Source of the DNA: Betaproteobacteria bacterium
GTDB taxonomy: Bacteria > Pseudomonadota > Gammaproteobacteria > Burkholderiales > Nitrosomonadaceae
Direction of reading: 5' to 3'
Length of the DNA: 5,518 nt
NCBI GenBank assembly: GCA_022601315.1
Contig: JAHZIU010000423.1
Coordinates: 1-5,518, forward strand
Shown here: piece after piece, positions 1-5,238 of the stretch
Position numbering within the stretch: position 1 is the first letter of the stretch
Layout of the letters: every line of letters starts with the position of its first letter
Translations under genes and position numbers: made by a program
Notes under the pieces: generated by a model
What the model saw: the letters and a program-made list of their open reading frames with translations, nothing else
Databases searched by the model: none
What the model was told of the DNA's origin: nothing

Positions 1-1335
1 AACAAACATGCTGTGGTGCCTGTCCTTGATCTCTTCCAACGTATAGCCCAACGTACTCAAGAAGTTGTCATTCGCCGTGATGATCGTACCGTCCATCTTG
101 AACTCGATCACCGCCTGCAATCTACTGACTGCGGCGAGTTGCCCCTTGTAATCGAGCCAGAGGAGATTTTCTTTCGCTAATTTCTCGTTCATTTTTTGCA
201 ATGCTTGAAACATCTGTCCTGTTTCATCGGACGATTCAGTGTCGATACGGCTCGAAAAATCACCTGAAGCAACCGCATTGGCAACTTTTATAGACTCACG
301 CATCGGCACCGTAATGCTGCGGATGAAAACAACGGCTACTATCAATGTCGCTATTAGGGCGCACAACATTAGCCCAAACACCAAGTATAATGACTGCTGC
401 AAGTCGGTTACACGTGTATTCAGTGTGCTAACTAAGCTTTCTGTAGCAAGCGCATTAAATGTATAAAGACTATTAATCGTATTCGTGTATTCATCAAAGA
501 ATTGATTAGCAGGTAGCTTAAGCTCTTGCGCATTAAGCAAGTTTTGATTGGTTATTGCCAGCGTCTTATCTATCTGGGTTTTGATCTCATTGGCTTTTGT
601 TTCCAGTGCAACTTTAATTTTTTCATCAGCATTCGTAGCTTTCTCAACATTACGTATAAGATCTGAGAAATACACTGCTACATTGCTATACAATCCCGTC
701 AACTTAGCACGATCTTCTGCTGATAGAGTGCCTGCAGCTAGATAGCCAGTACCCATTGCACGCATTTGTCCCATGTTTTCAGCTAACTTAGGCGCACTAA
801 CCATTGTTGCTTTTATTAAAAAATTAGTGCCAGCAACAGAATCAAGTGAAAGACCAGACAAGTCTTGTATCTTTTCTTTCACTAGCAACAGTTCAGCAAT
901 CAATTGGGTATGCTGTACTGTGCTTTGCGTACTGTTAAGTGAACGATTGGCTACCGCTTGCTCAATTGCATTCAAACGCTGCTTATGTGTATCCCAAAGC
1001 GATACGATTTGTGGTGAAATACTGGCTTCCTTTAAACTGACATTGACTAATTCAATCCTCTTGTTTAATTCAGCTTGAATTCCTGGTAGACGACCGGCCA
1101 AGGATTCATTGCCATTCAGCATACCAGCCGCTACACCACGATGTTGTTGAGTGAATTGAATCACACCCTGTAACGCAAGAATTGGCGTAGTAGCCGCGAC
1201 TTCTCTCTCAGCTACATCAAGCTCAGAAGTAACATTCTTAACGTAGAGTGTTGTTGGTACTGCCGCCACCAATAGTAAAAAGGCGCCCAGAATTATAAAT
1301 TTTTGTGGCAGTTTGATATTTTTCAATTTAAACAT
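1..1335 (-). CDS. Methyl-accepting chemotaxis protein, N-terminal part (NIT-like helical sensor, HAMP, PAS), cut by left edge
   Basis: Reading the minus strand from ATG at 1335 gives 445 codons without a stop, running off the window. Residues 13-32 are a first hydrophobic membrane segment after a short basic N-terminus. Residues 33-315 form a helical periplasmic domain with the RGVAAGMLNGNE stretch (66-77), resembling the nitrate/nitrite-sensing (NIT) type helical sensors of betaproteobacterial receptors; the ligand is unknown. Residues 316-338 are the second membrane segment. Residues 339-386 are a HAMP linker (proline 344, ASGDF at 355-359, DETGQM at 370-375). From about 405 a PAS domain starts (FKMDGTIITANDNFLSTLGY, 411-430). 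The missing part should hold the rest of PAS and the MCP signalling hairpin that contacts CheW/CheA. A histidine kinase or diguanylate cyclase with the same front end cannot be excluded. The start is fixed by a strong GGAGGAG ribosome site. G+C rises from about 35-38% in the sensor to about 50% in the PAS part. Confidence 0.87.
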   Translation of the reverse strand, partial: MFKLKNIKLPQKFIILGAFLLLVAAVPTTLYVKNVTSELDVAEREVAATTPILALQGVIQFTQQHRGVAAGMLNGNESLAGRLPGIQAELNKRIELVNVSLKEASISPQIVSLWDTHKQRLNAIEQAVANRSLNSTQSTVQHTQLIAELLLVKEKIQDLSGLSLDSVAGTNFLIKATMVSAPKLAENMGQMRAMGTGYLAAGTLSAEDRAKLTGLYSNVAVYFSDLIRNVEKATNADEKIKVALETKANEIKTQIDKTLAITNQNLLNAQELKLPANQFFDEYTNTINSLYTFNALATESLVSTLNTRVTDLQQSLYLVFGLMLCALIATLIVAVVFIRSITVPMRESIKVANAVASGDFSSRIDTESSDETGQMFQALQKMNEKLAKENLLWLDYKGQLAAVSRLQAVIEFKMDGTIITANDNFLSTLGYTLEEIKDRHHSMFV

Positions 1336-1340
1336 TACTT

Positions 1341-1347
1341 CTCCTCC
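1341..1347 (-). promoter_or_regulatory. Ribosome binding site of the chemotaxis receptor
   Basis: On the minus strand GGAGGAG lies 5-7 bases before the ATG at 1335, close to the ideal Shine-Dalgarno match and spacing. It settles the start of the receptor. An ATG at 1349-1347 opens a trivial four-codon frame whose TAA overlaps the receptor's ATG; its start is inside the ribosome site, so it is probably accidental. Confidence 0.8.
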
Positions 1348-1350
1348 ATA

Positions 1351-1376
1351 CTCAATTGAGCTATAAATAATTTATA
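1351..1376. promoter_or_regulatory. Two adjacent palindromes just upstream of the receptor gene
   Basis: CTCAATTGAG (1351-1360) is a perfect 10-bp palindrome. Immediately beside it, TATAAAT-A-ATTTATA (1362-1376) is a perfect 7-bp inverted repeat around one base. Both sit 16-41 bases before the receptor ATG, in the position expected for a -10 region, an operator or the 5' untranslated leader. The AT-rich palindrome includes TATAAT-like hexamers on both strands. A regulatory role is inferred from position only; no known operator was recognised. Confidence 0.35.
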
Positions 1377-1514
1377 AACCAAAGTGCTTTTGTTGACCCA
1401 CACTGTAGAAATTCCTGTTCTATTGATAATTGGGTGTCACTTAGCATCGAATATTTTCGAATACCAGAACTTTTCTTGTCTGGAGCTAATCTGCAAAAAT
1501 AATAATATAAAATT

Positions 1515-1558
1515 AAACTGGCAAATATGGATGCTGTTTTTTGGATAAAACTGGCAAA
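1515..1558. repeat. Pair of 11-bp direct repeats, 33-bp period; possible relic transposon end
   Basis: AAACTGGCAAA occurs at 1515-1525 and again at 1548-1558, each followed 6-9 bases later by GCTG (1533-1536 and 1567-1570). Repeated short transposase-binding sites inside the ends are characteristic of IS21-family elements, and the text around 1548-1580 resembles such an end. No istA/istB gene is present and I saw no inverted partner in the window, so if correct this is a solitary remnant. It could equally be a pair of regulator sites. Confidence 0.35.
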
Positions 1559-1621
1559 ATTTCGACGCTGATTAATAATTTAATGTAATCAAACGTTAAG
1601 TATGAAGTGTTATGAAATATA

Positions 1622-1644
1622 ATAGGCCGTAAGAAAAAGCCTAT
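1622..1644. repeat. Small hairpin ATAGGC/GCCTAT
   Basis: ATAGGC (1622-1627) and GCCTAT (1639-1644) are perfect 6-bp inverted repeats around an 11-base A-rich spacer. There is no T-run after the stem on either strand, so it is not a typical intrinsic terminator. Function unknown. Confidence 0.3.
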
Positions 1645-1710
1645 AAAGGGTCTATTTCTGAACGTATTTCTGTTTCGCGATTTTTCTGTCTAAGTTTGTG
1701 TTGTTCAAGG

Positions 1711-1739
1711 GTTAAGCCCATATGTGTAATGGGTTTAAC
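1711..1739. repeat. Hairpin with 11-bp stem and 7-base loop
   Basis: GTTAAGCCCAT (1711-1721) pairs with ATGGGTTTAAC (1729-1739). All 11 positions pair if one G-U is allowed, around the loop ATGTGTA. It is the strongest secondary structure in the upstream intergenic region. No T-tract follows on either strand, so a classical terminator is unlikely. It could be a protein-binding dyad or a remnant of a mobile-element end. Confidence 0.45.
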
Positions 1740-1762
1740 TGGATGTTAGTGAAAGGGAGGGG

Positions 1763-1786
1763 ATTTAAGAATTTAACGATTTAAAT
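1763..1786. repeat. Three tandem 8-bp AT-rich units (ATTTAANN)
   Basis: ATTTAA starts at 1763, 1771 and 1779, an exact 8-bp period, followed by more A/T up to about 1795. The array lies at the boundary between the AT-rich half of the intergenic region and the mixed-composition half. Such tracts may melt easily or bind nucleoid proteins. Nothing nearby (no rep gene or clear iterons) makes it an origin. Confidence 0.3.
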
Positions 1787-2226
1787 AATTTATTTCTTCA
1801 CGTTACCCTATGGGCCGGGCTTTTTCACTTTCGCTTTTCGCTCATCATCTTCGATGACAAGCGTTACAAATCCCTAACGCCTGCGCTCTTTGTTTGCAAC
1901 TTAGTTGGTTAGATGCTGTGCCCAGCACATCATACTAAAAAAACTCCACAATCAATTGCATGATATTTCCAGCCTGAAAAATCCATTATTTGTATTCTAT
2001 ATTTGTAATTGGCTGTAAACGTTAGCACTACCACTCAGCCGCCTTTTTTCGACGCATAGCAATTGTCATTCAAGAGAAAAGGGTGCGCTTCGCCAAAAAC
2101 TCACCCGTTCAAACTCACTACGTTCCTTTAGCTGCGGCCTGCGTTTCTGCCCTTGTCACTTGACTGCCAATTGCTTCCCATGTGTCAAGGCGATCCGAGA
2201 AGCAGAACTAACACAACCAAAATCAA

Positions 2227-2231
2227 AGGAG
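2227..2231 (+). promoter_or_regulatory. Ribosome binding site deciding the DUF3560 start
   Basis: AGGAG lies 5 bases before the ATG at 2237, within an A-rich context. The same frame is open upstream to a TTG at 2153, but that codon has no Shine-Dalgarno match and the extra 28 residues look non-coding, so 2237 is the preferred start. Confidence 0.8.
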
Positions 2232-2236
2232 AAATC

Positions 2237-3682
2237 ATGAACGCAAATAATATTCAAACTGAAAACATCACAAATCAAAACCTTCAAGAACAGGCTCGCC
2301 AAAAAGCATGTTTTGAGAACAATGGCATTACAGCTACCTATAGTGCTGAAGATAATAAATTACGTTTATATTGTGCTAGTAGGCTGGATGATGAAACTTA
2401 TCAAGTCGTTAAAGAAAATGGTTTTAAATGGGCACCCAGTCAAGAGCTTTTTGTAGCACCAAAATGGACGCCAAGAAGGGAAGATTTATGTATTGCACTG
2501 GCCGGGGAAATAACAGCGGAGCAATCAACTGTTTTGGAACGTGCAGAAATTAAAGCTGAAAGACTAGATGATTTGGCAATGCGGCGCAGCCAACAAGCAA
2601 ATGCATTTCATCAAGCAGCTAGTCGCATATCAGAACGTTTTGCAGGGGGTCAACCAATATTAGTAGGGCATCATTCAGAACGGGGCGCACGGCGTGACCA
2701 AACAAGAATGAATGCGGAAATGAAAAAAGCTGTAGCGGCTCAAAATGCTGTTAGTTATTGGAACTACAAAGCCAGCGGCGTAGAACATCATGCAAACAGG
2801 AAAAATAATGTAGGAGTACGAAGCAGGAGAATCAAAACACTATTGGCTGAATTGCGGGATAGGCAGCGTGATATTAATCATGCACATATATGTTTTGATC
2901 TTTGGTCAACGATAGACGCTCAGTCTGATTCGATAAAAAGAGAAGAATTAATAAAATACTATTCAGGTGCACAGCTAAAAACTGGTTCTGCGGCACCTTA
3001 CTTTAATGATTATTCATTATGGCATTTACTTAATGAAGGCAAAATAACGCATGATGAAGTTGTGCAAAAATGCTTGGGTTTTCATGATTATCAATCAAAT
3101 AATCCGCATACATTACGCTGGATTAACCATATATTAAACCGCTTGGCGTTTGAACGCTCAGAGCTTGGCGAAGTCTTGCGCTTTGATGGTGAAATCACAG
3201 CAATAATATTACAAGCATTTGCAAGAGAGCAGGGCGCACATTCCCCTAAAGCAATAAAGAATGCAGATGGTTGGCTATTGCGCTCATCGGTGCCATTACC
3301 ACTACACATTTCAGATTCTTGTGAATTAACACTCAATGCAGAGGATTGGCGGGACATGATGCAGCAATCTGGCTATCAAGTACCGGTCAGTAAACCCAAA
3401 CAACCATCAATACTTAATTTCAGAGCCAATCAGATCAAAGGGCACTCATGGGGAAAGATTGAGGTTTTTGATCAAATTATTCTTACAAAAGCTGAGTACA
3501 AAGCGGTTTATGAAGATTATCGCGGGGTAAAACTATCTGAATGCGGCCAGTTTAAATTCAGGATTTGTAAAGACCCGAACGCTCGCGGATGGGATGCTAA
3601 GTGGTTTGCGGTTTTTCTGAGTGATTCAAAAATACATGATACGCCCGACTCTGAATCAATTATTCATAATGCGGAATCATAA
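2237..3682 (+). CDS. DUF3560 domain protein, plasmid/ICE type
   Basis: The protein has 481 residues and is soluble, with no signal peptide or membrane segment. Residues 33-90 match the usual N-terminal part of plasmid-borne DUF3560 proteins (KLRLYCASRLDDETY at 41-55, FKWAPSQELFVAPKWTPRRE at 63-82). Residues 100-215 hold the DUF3560 core, with GGQPILVGHHSERGARRD at 137-154 and the RSRRIKTL motif at 195-202. Residues 290-312 (LRWINHILNRLAFERSELGE) form the conserved helix seen in longer members. The C-terminal third ends in an acidic tail. DUF3560 has no established biochemical function; members are common on conjugative plasmids and integrative elements. The methylase gene follows after 2 bp, so the two are co-translated and probably act together on the element's DNA. 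The 28 upstream in-frame codons are excluded by the ribosome site. Family call firm; role unknown. Confidence 0.87.
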   Translation: MNANNIQTENITNQNLQEQARQKACFENNGITATYSAEDNKLRLYCASRLDDETYQVVKENGFKWAPSQELFVAPKWTPRREDLCIALAGEITAEQSTVLERAEIKAERLDDLAMRRSQQANAFHQAASRISERFAGGQPILVGHHSERGARRDQTRMNAEMKKAVAAQNAVSYWNYKASGVEHHANRKNNVGVRSRRIKTLLAELRDRQRDINHAHICFDLWSTIDAQSDSIKREELIKYYSGAQLKTGSAAPYFNDYSLWHLLNEGKITHDEVVQKCLGFHDYQSNNPHTLRWINHILNRLAFERSELGEVLRFDGEITAIILQAFAREQGAHSPKAIKNADGWLLRSSVPLPLHISDSCELTLNAEDWRDMMQQSGYQVPVSKPKQPSILNFRANQIKGHSWGKIEVFDQIILTKAEYKAVYEDYRGVKLSECGQFKFRICKDPNARGWDAKWFAVFLSDSKIHDTPDSESIIHNAES

Positions 3683-3684
3683 TA

Positions 3685-4296
3685 ATGGATAAGTCACTAT
3701 ATCAAAGGCCACGTAAACCAACACAGTTGGCTGTGATTAGAAGAGGGGAGGTACCTAACCAGGCATTTCCCGAATTGCCGGAAATTATCGAAATCGATAG
3801 GTTTAGTGAATGCCATGTAACACCAATGAACATTGCGGCACAAATGGTTGAATATCTTGGTGTAGCTGGTGATGATTATTTAACGCTTGAGCCTTCAGCC
3901 GGTACGGGCAATTTAATTCATGCGCTGTATGAATCCGGTTATTCCAGCAATCAATTAACCGTCATCGAGCGCCAATACGAATTATGTAATCAAATCAGGA
4001 CACGCTTTAGCGGTAACTTGTCGATTGATCCTATACAAAAATGTTTCCTGGAATATGCAAAGGAGGTAAAAGGACAAGTAATTTTTCAGAAAATCATCAT
4101 GAATCCGCCGTTTCGTGCGGTTAAACAACATATCACCGCTGCATTGTCCTTGCTCGACGGCCACCAACGCACAACACTTGTTGCACTGGTGCCAAGCACA
4201 TTTAATTATGACACTATGGCAGTCATGGAAAAATTGGGTAATGATACTTTTCCGCTTGCCAAGGTTTCAACAAAGATCATAAGAATACAAAATTAA
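3685..4296 (+). CDS. Small class I SAM-dependent DNA methyltransferase (N6-adenine type, NPPF)
   Basis: The protein has 203 residues. After a basic N-terminal arm (1-38) comes CHVTP (43-47), the position of the family's motif X. LEPSAGTGNL (68-77) is motif I, the glycine-rich SAM-binding loop, and the acidic residue of VIER (93-96) would contact the SAM ribose. IIMNPPFRAVKQHI (137-150) contains the NPPF catalytic motif IV of amino-methylating DNA methylases, so the enzyme should be active, most likely making N6-methyladenine. The last strand (VSTKIIRI, 194-201) closes the Rossmann fold, so the protein appears complete though short. There is no recognisable target-recognition domain; specificity is unknown or comes from a partner. 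The ATG is 2 bp after the DUF3560 stop with only a weak GGAA before it, pointing to translational coupling. On mobile elements such orphan methylases may protect DNA from host restriction. No cognate nuclease is adjacent. Confidence 0.86.
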   Translation: MDKSLYQRPRKPTQLAVIRRGEVPNQAFPELPEIIEIDRFSECHVTPMNIAAQMVEYLGVAGDDYLTLEPSAGTGNLIHALYESGYSSNQLTVIERQYELCNQIRTRFSGNLSIDPIQKCFLEYAKEVKGQVIFQKIIMNPPFRAVKQHITAALSLLDGHQRTTLVALVPSTFNYDTMAVMEKLGNDTFPLAKVSTKIIRIQN

Positions 4297-4342
4297 ATTT
4301 CATACCTTAATATACTGCGGACTACAGGAAACGTAAAACAAA

Positions 4343-4807
4343 TTAGAAGCCAGTAGCTGTTTTGAAACTTCCTACTGTCTCGTGTACGGTTAAGGTTGAT
4401 GGGTCAAAAATAACTGAAATTGAAAACGTATCACGTAATTCATTCGTAAAAGCCCAACTATGCCTTAAGAAATCTTCACTTCTCAAACTAATTTCAGATC
4501 GACAGCCAATAATCTGTGTGACTTGTTCAACCGTCATCCCTGTTTGAATAGCATTAAATATATCTACAGAAAAATTACCTGCGCTACAAGTTTCACTTAC
4601 ACCCTCGGTAATTGGCGCTGAACTTCCTACACCTAATACAGTGAACGCATCAATACGTATCGTTACATTAGAATACACTCGATCTCCTGTAACCGTAACC
4701 GAATTTATAGTCAAAGTATTTGTTGCTGGATCAAATGTATTAGTTGCTGCAATCACTGAATACAAGCTAATGATAAGAAAAAATAATGATAAAGAAAGTG
4801 GTTTCAT
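4343..4807 (-). CDS. Small exported protein with BamE/SmpA-like C-terminal half
   Basis: The protein has 154 residues. Residues 1-20 are a Sec signal peptide (lysine, then an uninterrupted hydrophobic core) with likely cleavage near VIA-A at 18-21. There is no lipobox cysteine, so it should be soluble in the periplasm or secreted. Residues 24-65 (FDPATNTLTINSVTV at 25-39, then alternating Val/Ile) look like a beta-rich repeat seen in uncharacterised proteobacterial exported proteins. Residues 83-141 (IFNAIQTGMTVEQVTQIIGC at 83-102, then HSWAF and SVIFDPSTLTV) resemble the BamE/SmpA-OmlA fold, in which a GMT..qV..iiG helix is followed by strands. Cysteines 74 and 102 could form a disulfide. 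The gene converges on the methylase gene with 46 bp between and no clear shared terminator. Its ribosome site (AAGAG, about 11 bases from the ATG) is modest. Function unknown; a binding or inhibitory role is only an analogy. Confidence 0.78.
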   Translation of the reverse strand: MKPLSLSLFFLIISLYSVIAATNTFDPATNTLTINSVTVTGDRVYSNVTIRIDAFTVLGVGSSAPITEGVSETCSAGNFSVDIFNAIQTGMTVEQVTQIIGCRSEISLRSEDFLRHSWAFTNELRDTFSISVIFDPSTLTVHETVGSFKTATGF

Positions 4808-4850
4808 TTTACTTGTCTCTTAATTTTAGATTTACAGATGAAATACATGG

Positions 4851-4930
4851 TTATTTACCTTAAGTAAAAGAAATAGAGGCCGTACTATTCAAAAAATTAA
4901 TTTTTAATAACTTCTCTATAAGGTAAATAA
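4851..4930. repeat. Perfect 12-bp inverted repeat enclosing two smaller dyads
   Basis: TTATTTACCTTA (4851-4862) is the exact reverse complement of TAAGGTAAATAA (4919-4930), 56 bases apart. Inside are AATAG/CTATT (4872-4876 and 4885-4889) and the perfect 14-bp palindrome AAAAATTAATTTTT (4892-4905). Folded, this would be a closed stem carrying two small hairpins. It lies 44-123 bases upstream of the exported protein's ATG. Alternatives are a pair of operator half-regions or the ends of a very short mobile element; no flanking target duplication was found. Confidence 0.5.
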
Positions 4931-4934
4931 AAGA

Positions 4935-5012
4935 ATGTCTGATTTTAAAATAGTTGGATTTGCACTCGTACTCATTACAAGTTTGAAGATTGTGTTTTTA
5001 TCTTTTCTCTAA
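4935..5012 (+). CDS. Possible 25-residue hydrophobic micro-ORF
   Basis: ATG at 4935 to TAA at 5012 encodes 25 residues: a short polar start (MSDFK) and then an almost continuous hydrophobic stretch (IVGFALVLITS, IVFLSFL) that would fit a single membrane-spanning helix. AAGG ends 11 bases before the ATG, which is longer than ideal spacing. The right arm of the 12-bp inverted repeat ends just before the start. A frame this short and AT-rich can easily arise by chance; small membrane peptides and type I toxins have this look, but nothing confirms it. Confidence 0.15.
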   Translation: MSDFKIVGFALVLITSLKIVFLSFL

Positions 5013-5060
5013 AAACTCGTCAAAAATTAATTGCTGACCGACAACCTAAATCTTTGTCGC

Positions 5061-5076
5061 ATTGTGTCGATACAAT
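5061..5076. promoter_or_regulatory. 16-bp near-palindrome, operator-like
   Basis: ATTGTGTCGATACAAT is symmetrical except for one mismatched pair (positions 6 and 11 of the element). Length and symmetry are those of a helix-turn-helix dimer site. No regulator gene is visible in the window, so the role is speculative. Confidence 0.3.
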
Positions 5077-5138
5077 AATTGCAAATAAAAGTGAAAATTG
5101 CATGATAGTAATTTAATGCATATTTTTAATCCCTTGGT

Positions 5139-5172
5139 CAGCGGGAGTCTTAATTGACTCCCCGTTGATTTT
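5139..5172 (+). terminator. Hairpin with 7-bp GC-rich core and short T-run
   Basis: GGGAGTC (5143-5149) pairs with GACTCCC (5156-5162) around TTAATT. The stem continues, past a bulged C at 5163, with CAGC (5139-5142) against GTTG (5164-5167). On the plus strand it is followed by A then four T (5169-5172), giving a weak intrinsic-terminator shape. No clear plus-strand gene precedes it apart from the doubtful micro-ORF. On the minus strand, where it lies downstream of the HNH gene, no T-run follows the stem. Confidence 0.4.
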
Positions 5173-5176
5173 GTTG

Positions 5177-5194
5177 GTGGCTGGAAACAGCTAC
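5177..5194. repeat. Hairpin with GAAA tetraloop
   Basis: GTGGCTG (5177-5183) pairs with CAGCTAC (5188-5194) through seven positions including one G-U, closed by GAAA, a GNRA tetraloop when read on the plus strand. It lies between the other two hairpins of the 5139-5222 cluster and shares two bases with the next stem. GNRA loops are common in structured RNAs, but no known RNA family was recognised. Confidence 0.4.
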
Positions 5195-5222
5195 AGGTGT
5201 TTCGCTTGTGATTAATACCTGT
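5193..5222 (-). repeat. 9-bp-stem hairpin just after the HNH gene
   Basis: ACAGGTGTT (5193-5201) pairs with AATACCTGT (5214-5222), nine positions with one G-U, around a 12-base loop. On the minus strand it starts 17 bases after the HNH stop codon and is the first structure a transcript of that gene would form. No T-tract follows, so it may stabilise the 3' end rather than terminate. Confidence 0.4.
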
Positions 5223-5238
5223 TCCCAACCATAAGCTC

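Larger units (their letters stand above)
1336..2236. other. Long non-coding divergent intergenic region
   Basis: About 900 bases separate the divergent receptor and DUF3560 genes. I find no convincing coding frame or RNA gene in it. The half next to the receptor (1336-1800) is AT-rich and carries small palindromes, a direct-repeat pair, a hairpin and an AT-rich tandem repeat, listed separately. The half next to the DUF3560 gene (about 1801-2236) is patchily richer in G+C, with pyrimidine-rich stretches such as 1819-1842 and 2101-2152. It also has the small dyads GCGTTA/TAACGC (1861-1866 and 1875-1880) and GGGTG/CACCC around 2081-2106. The change in texture near 1800 suggests the region was assembled from two sources. 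No promoter stands out clearly enough to call. Confidence 0.6.
4808..5238. other. Structured AT-rich intergenic region
   Basis: About 430 bases lie between the exported-protein gene and the HNH nuclease gene, both on the minus strand. It contains a long-range 12-bp inverted repeat with inner palindromes (4851-4930), a near-perfect 16-bp dyad (5061-5076), a small TGCAT/ATGCA inverted repeat (5099-5120) and three consecutive hairpins (5139-5222). The only plausible reading frame is a 25-codon hydrophobic one on the plus strand. The promoter of the exported protein must lie in its left part, but no clear -35/-10 pair could be chosen. Confidence 0.6.

Noticed and set aside
239..1078. Short plus-strand reading frames at 239-466, 548-745 and 773-1078
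   Set aside because: They lie entirely opposite the receptor gene, have no ribosome sites, and encode no recognisable domain, while the minus-strand frame gives a coherent receptor.
1518..1570. Sigma-54 promoter (TGGCA...GC) for a plus-strand gene
   Set aside because: After GG the spacing to GC is 11 or 12 bases in the two copies, not the required 10, and the nearest plus-strand gene starts about 670 bases away.
1711..1739. GTTAAGC and GTTTAAC as integron core sites
   Set aside because: Both 7-mers match the consensus but in the reverse order of an attC and only about 15 bases apart. They are simply the two arms of one hairpin.
1872..1914. Integron attC-like pattern: CCCTAAC at 1872-1878 and GTTAGAT at 1908-1914
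   Set aside because: The outer boxes nearly fit RYYYAAC and GTTRRRY, but they span only 43 bases, the first purine is wrong, and no inner L''/L' pairing exists. There is also no integrase gene or second site.
2153..2236. Longer DUF3560 protein starting at TTG 2153
   Set aside because: No Shine-Dalgarno match precedes the TTG, the extra residues look like translated leader, and the ATG at 2237 has AGGAG at good spacing.
3091..3357. Minus-strand frame inside the DUF3560 gene
   Set aside because: It is antisense to a conserved domain, with low-complexity serine-rich content and no ribosome site.
4362..4823. Plus-strand frames opposite the exported-protein gene (4362-4547 and 4641-4823)
   Set aside because: They are antisense shadows; the minus strand has a clear signal peptide and a BamE-like pattern.
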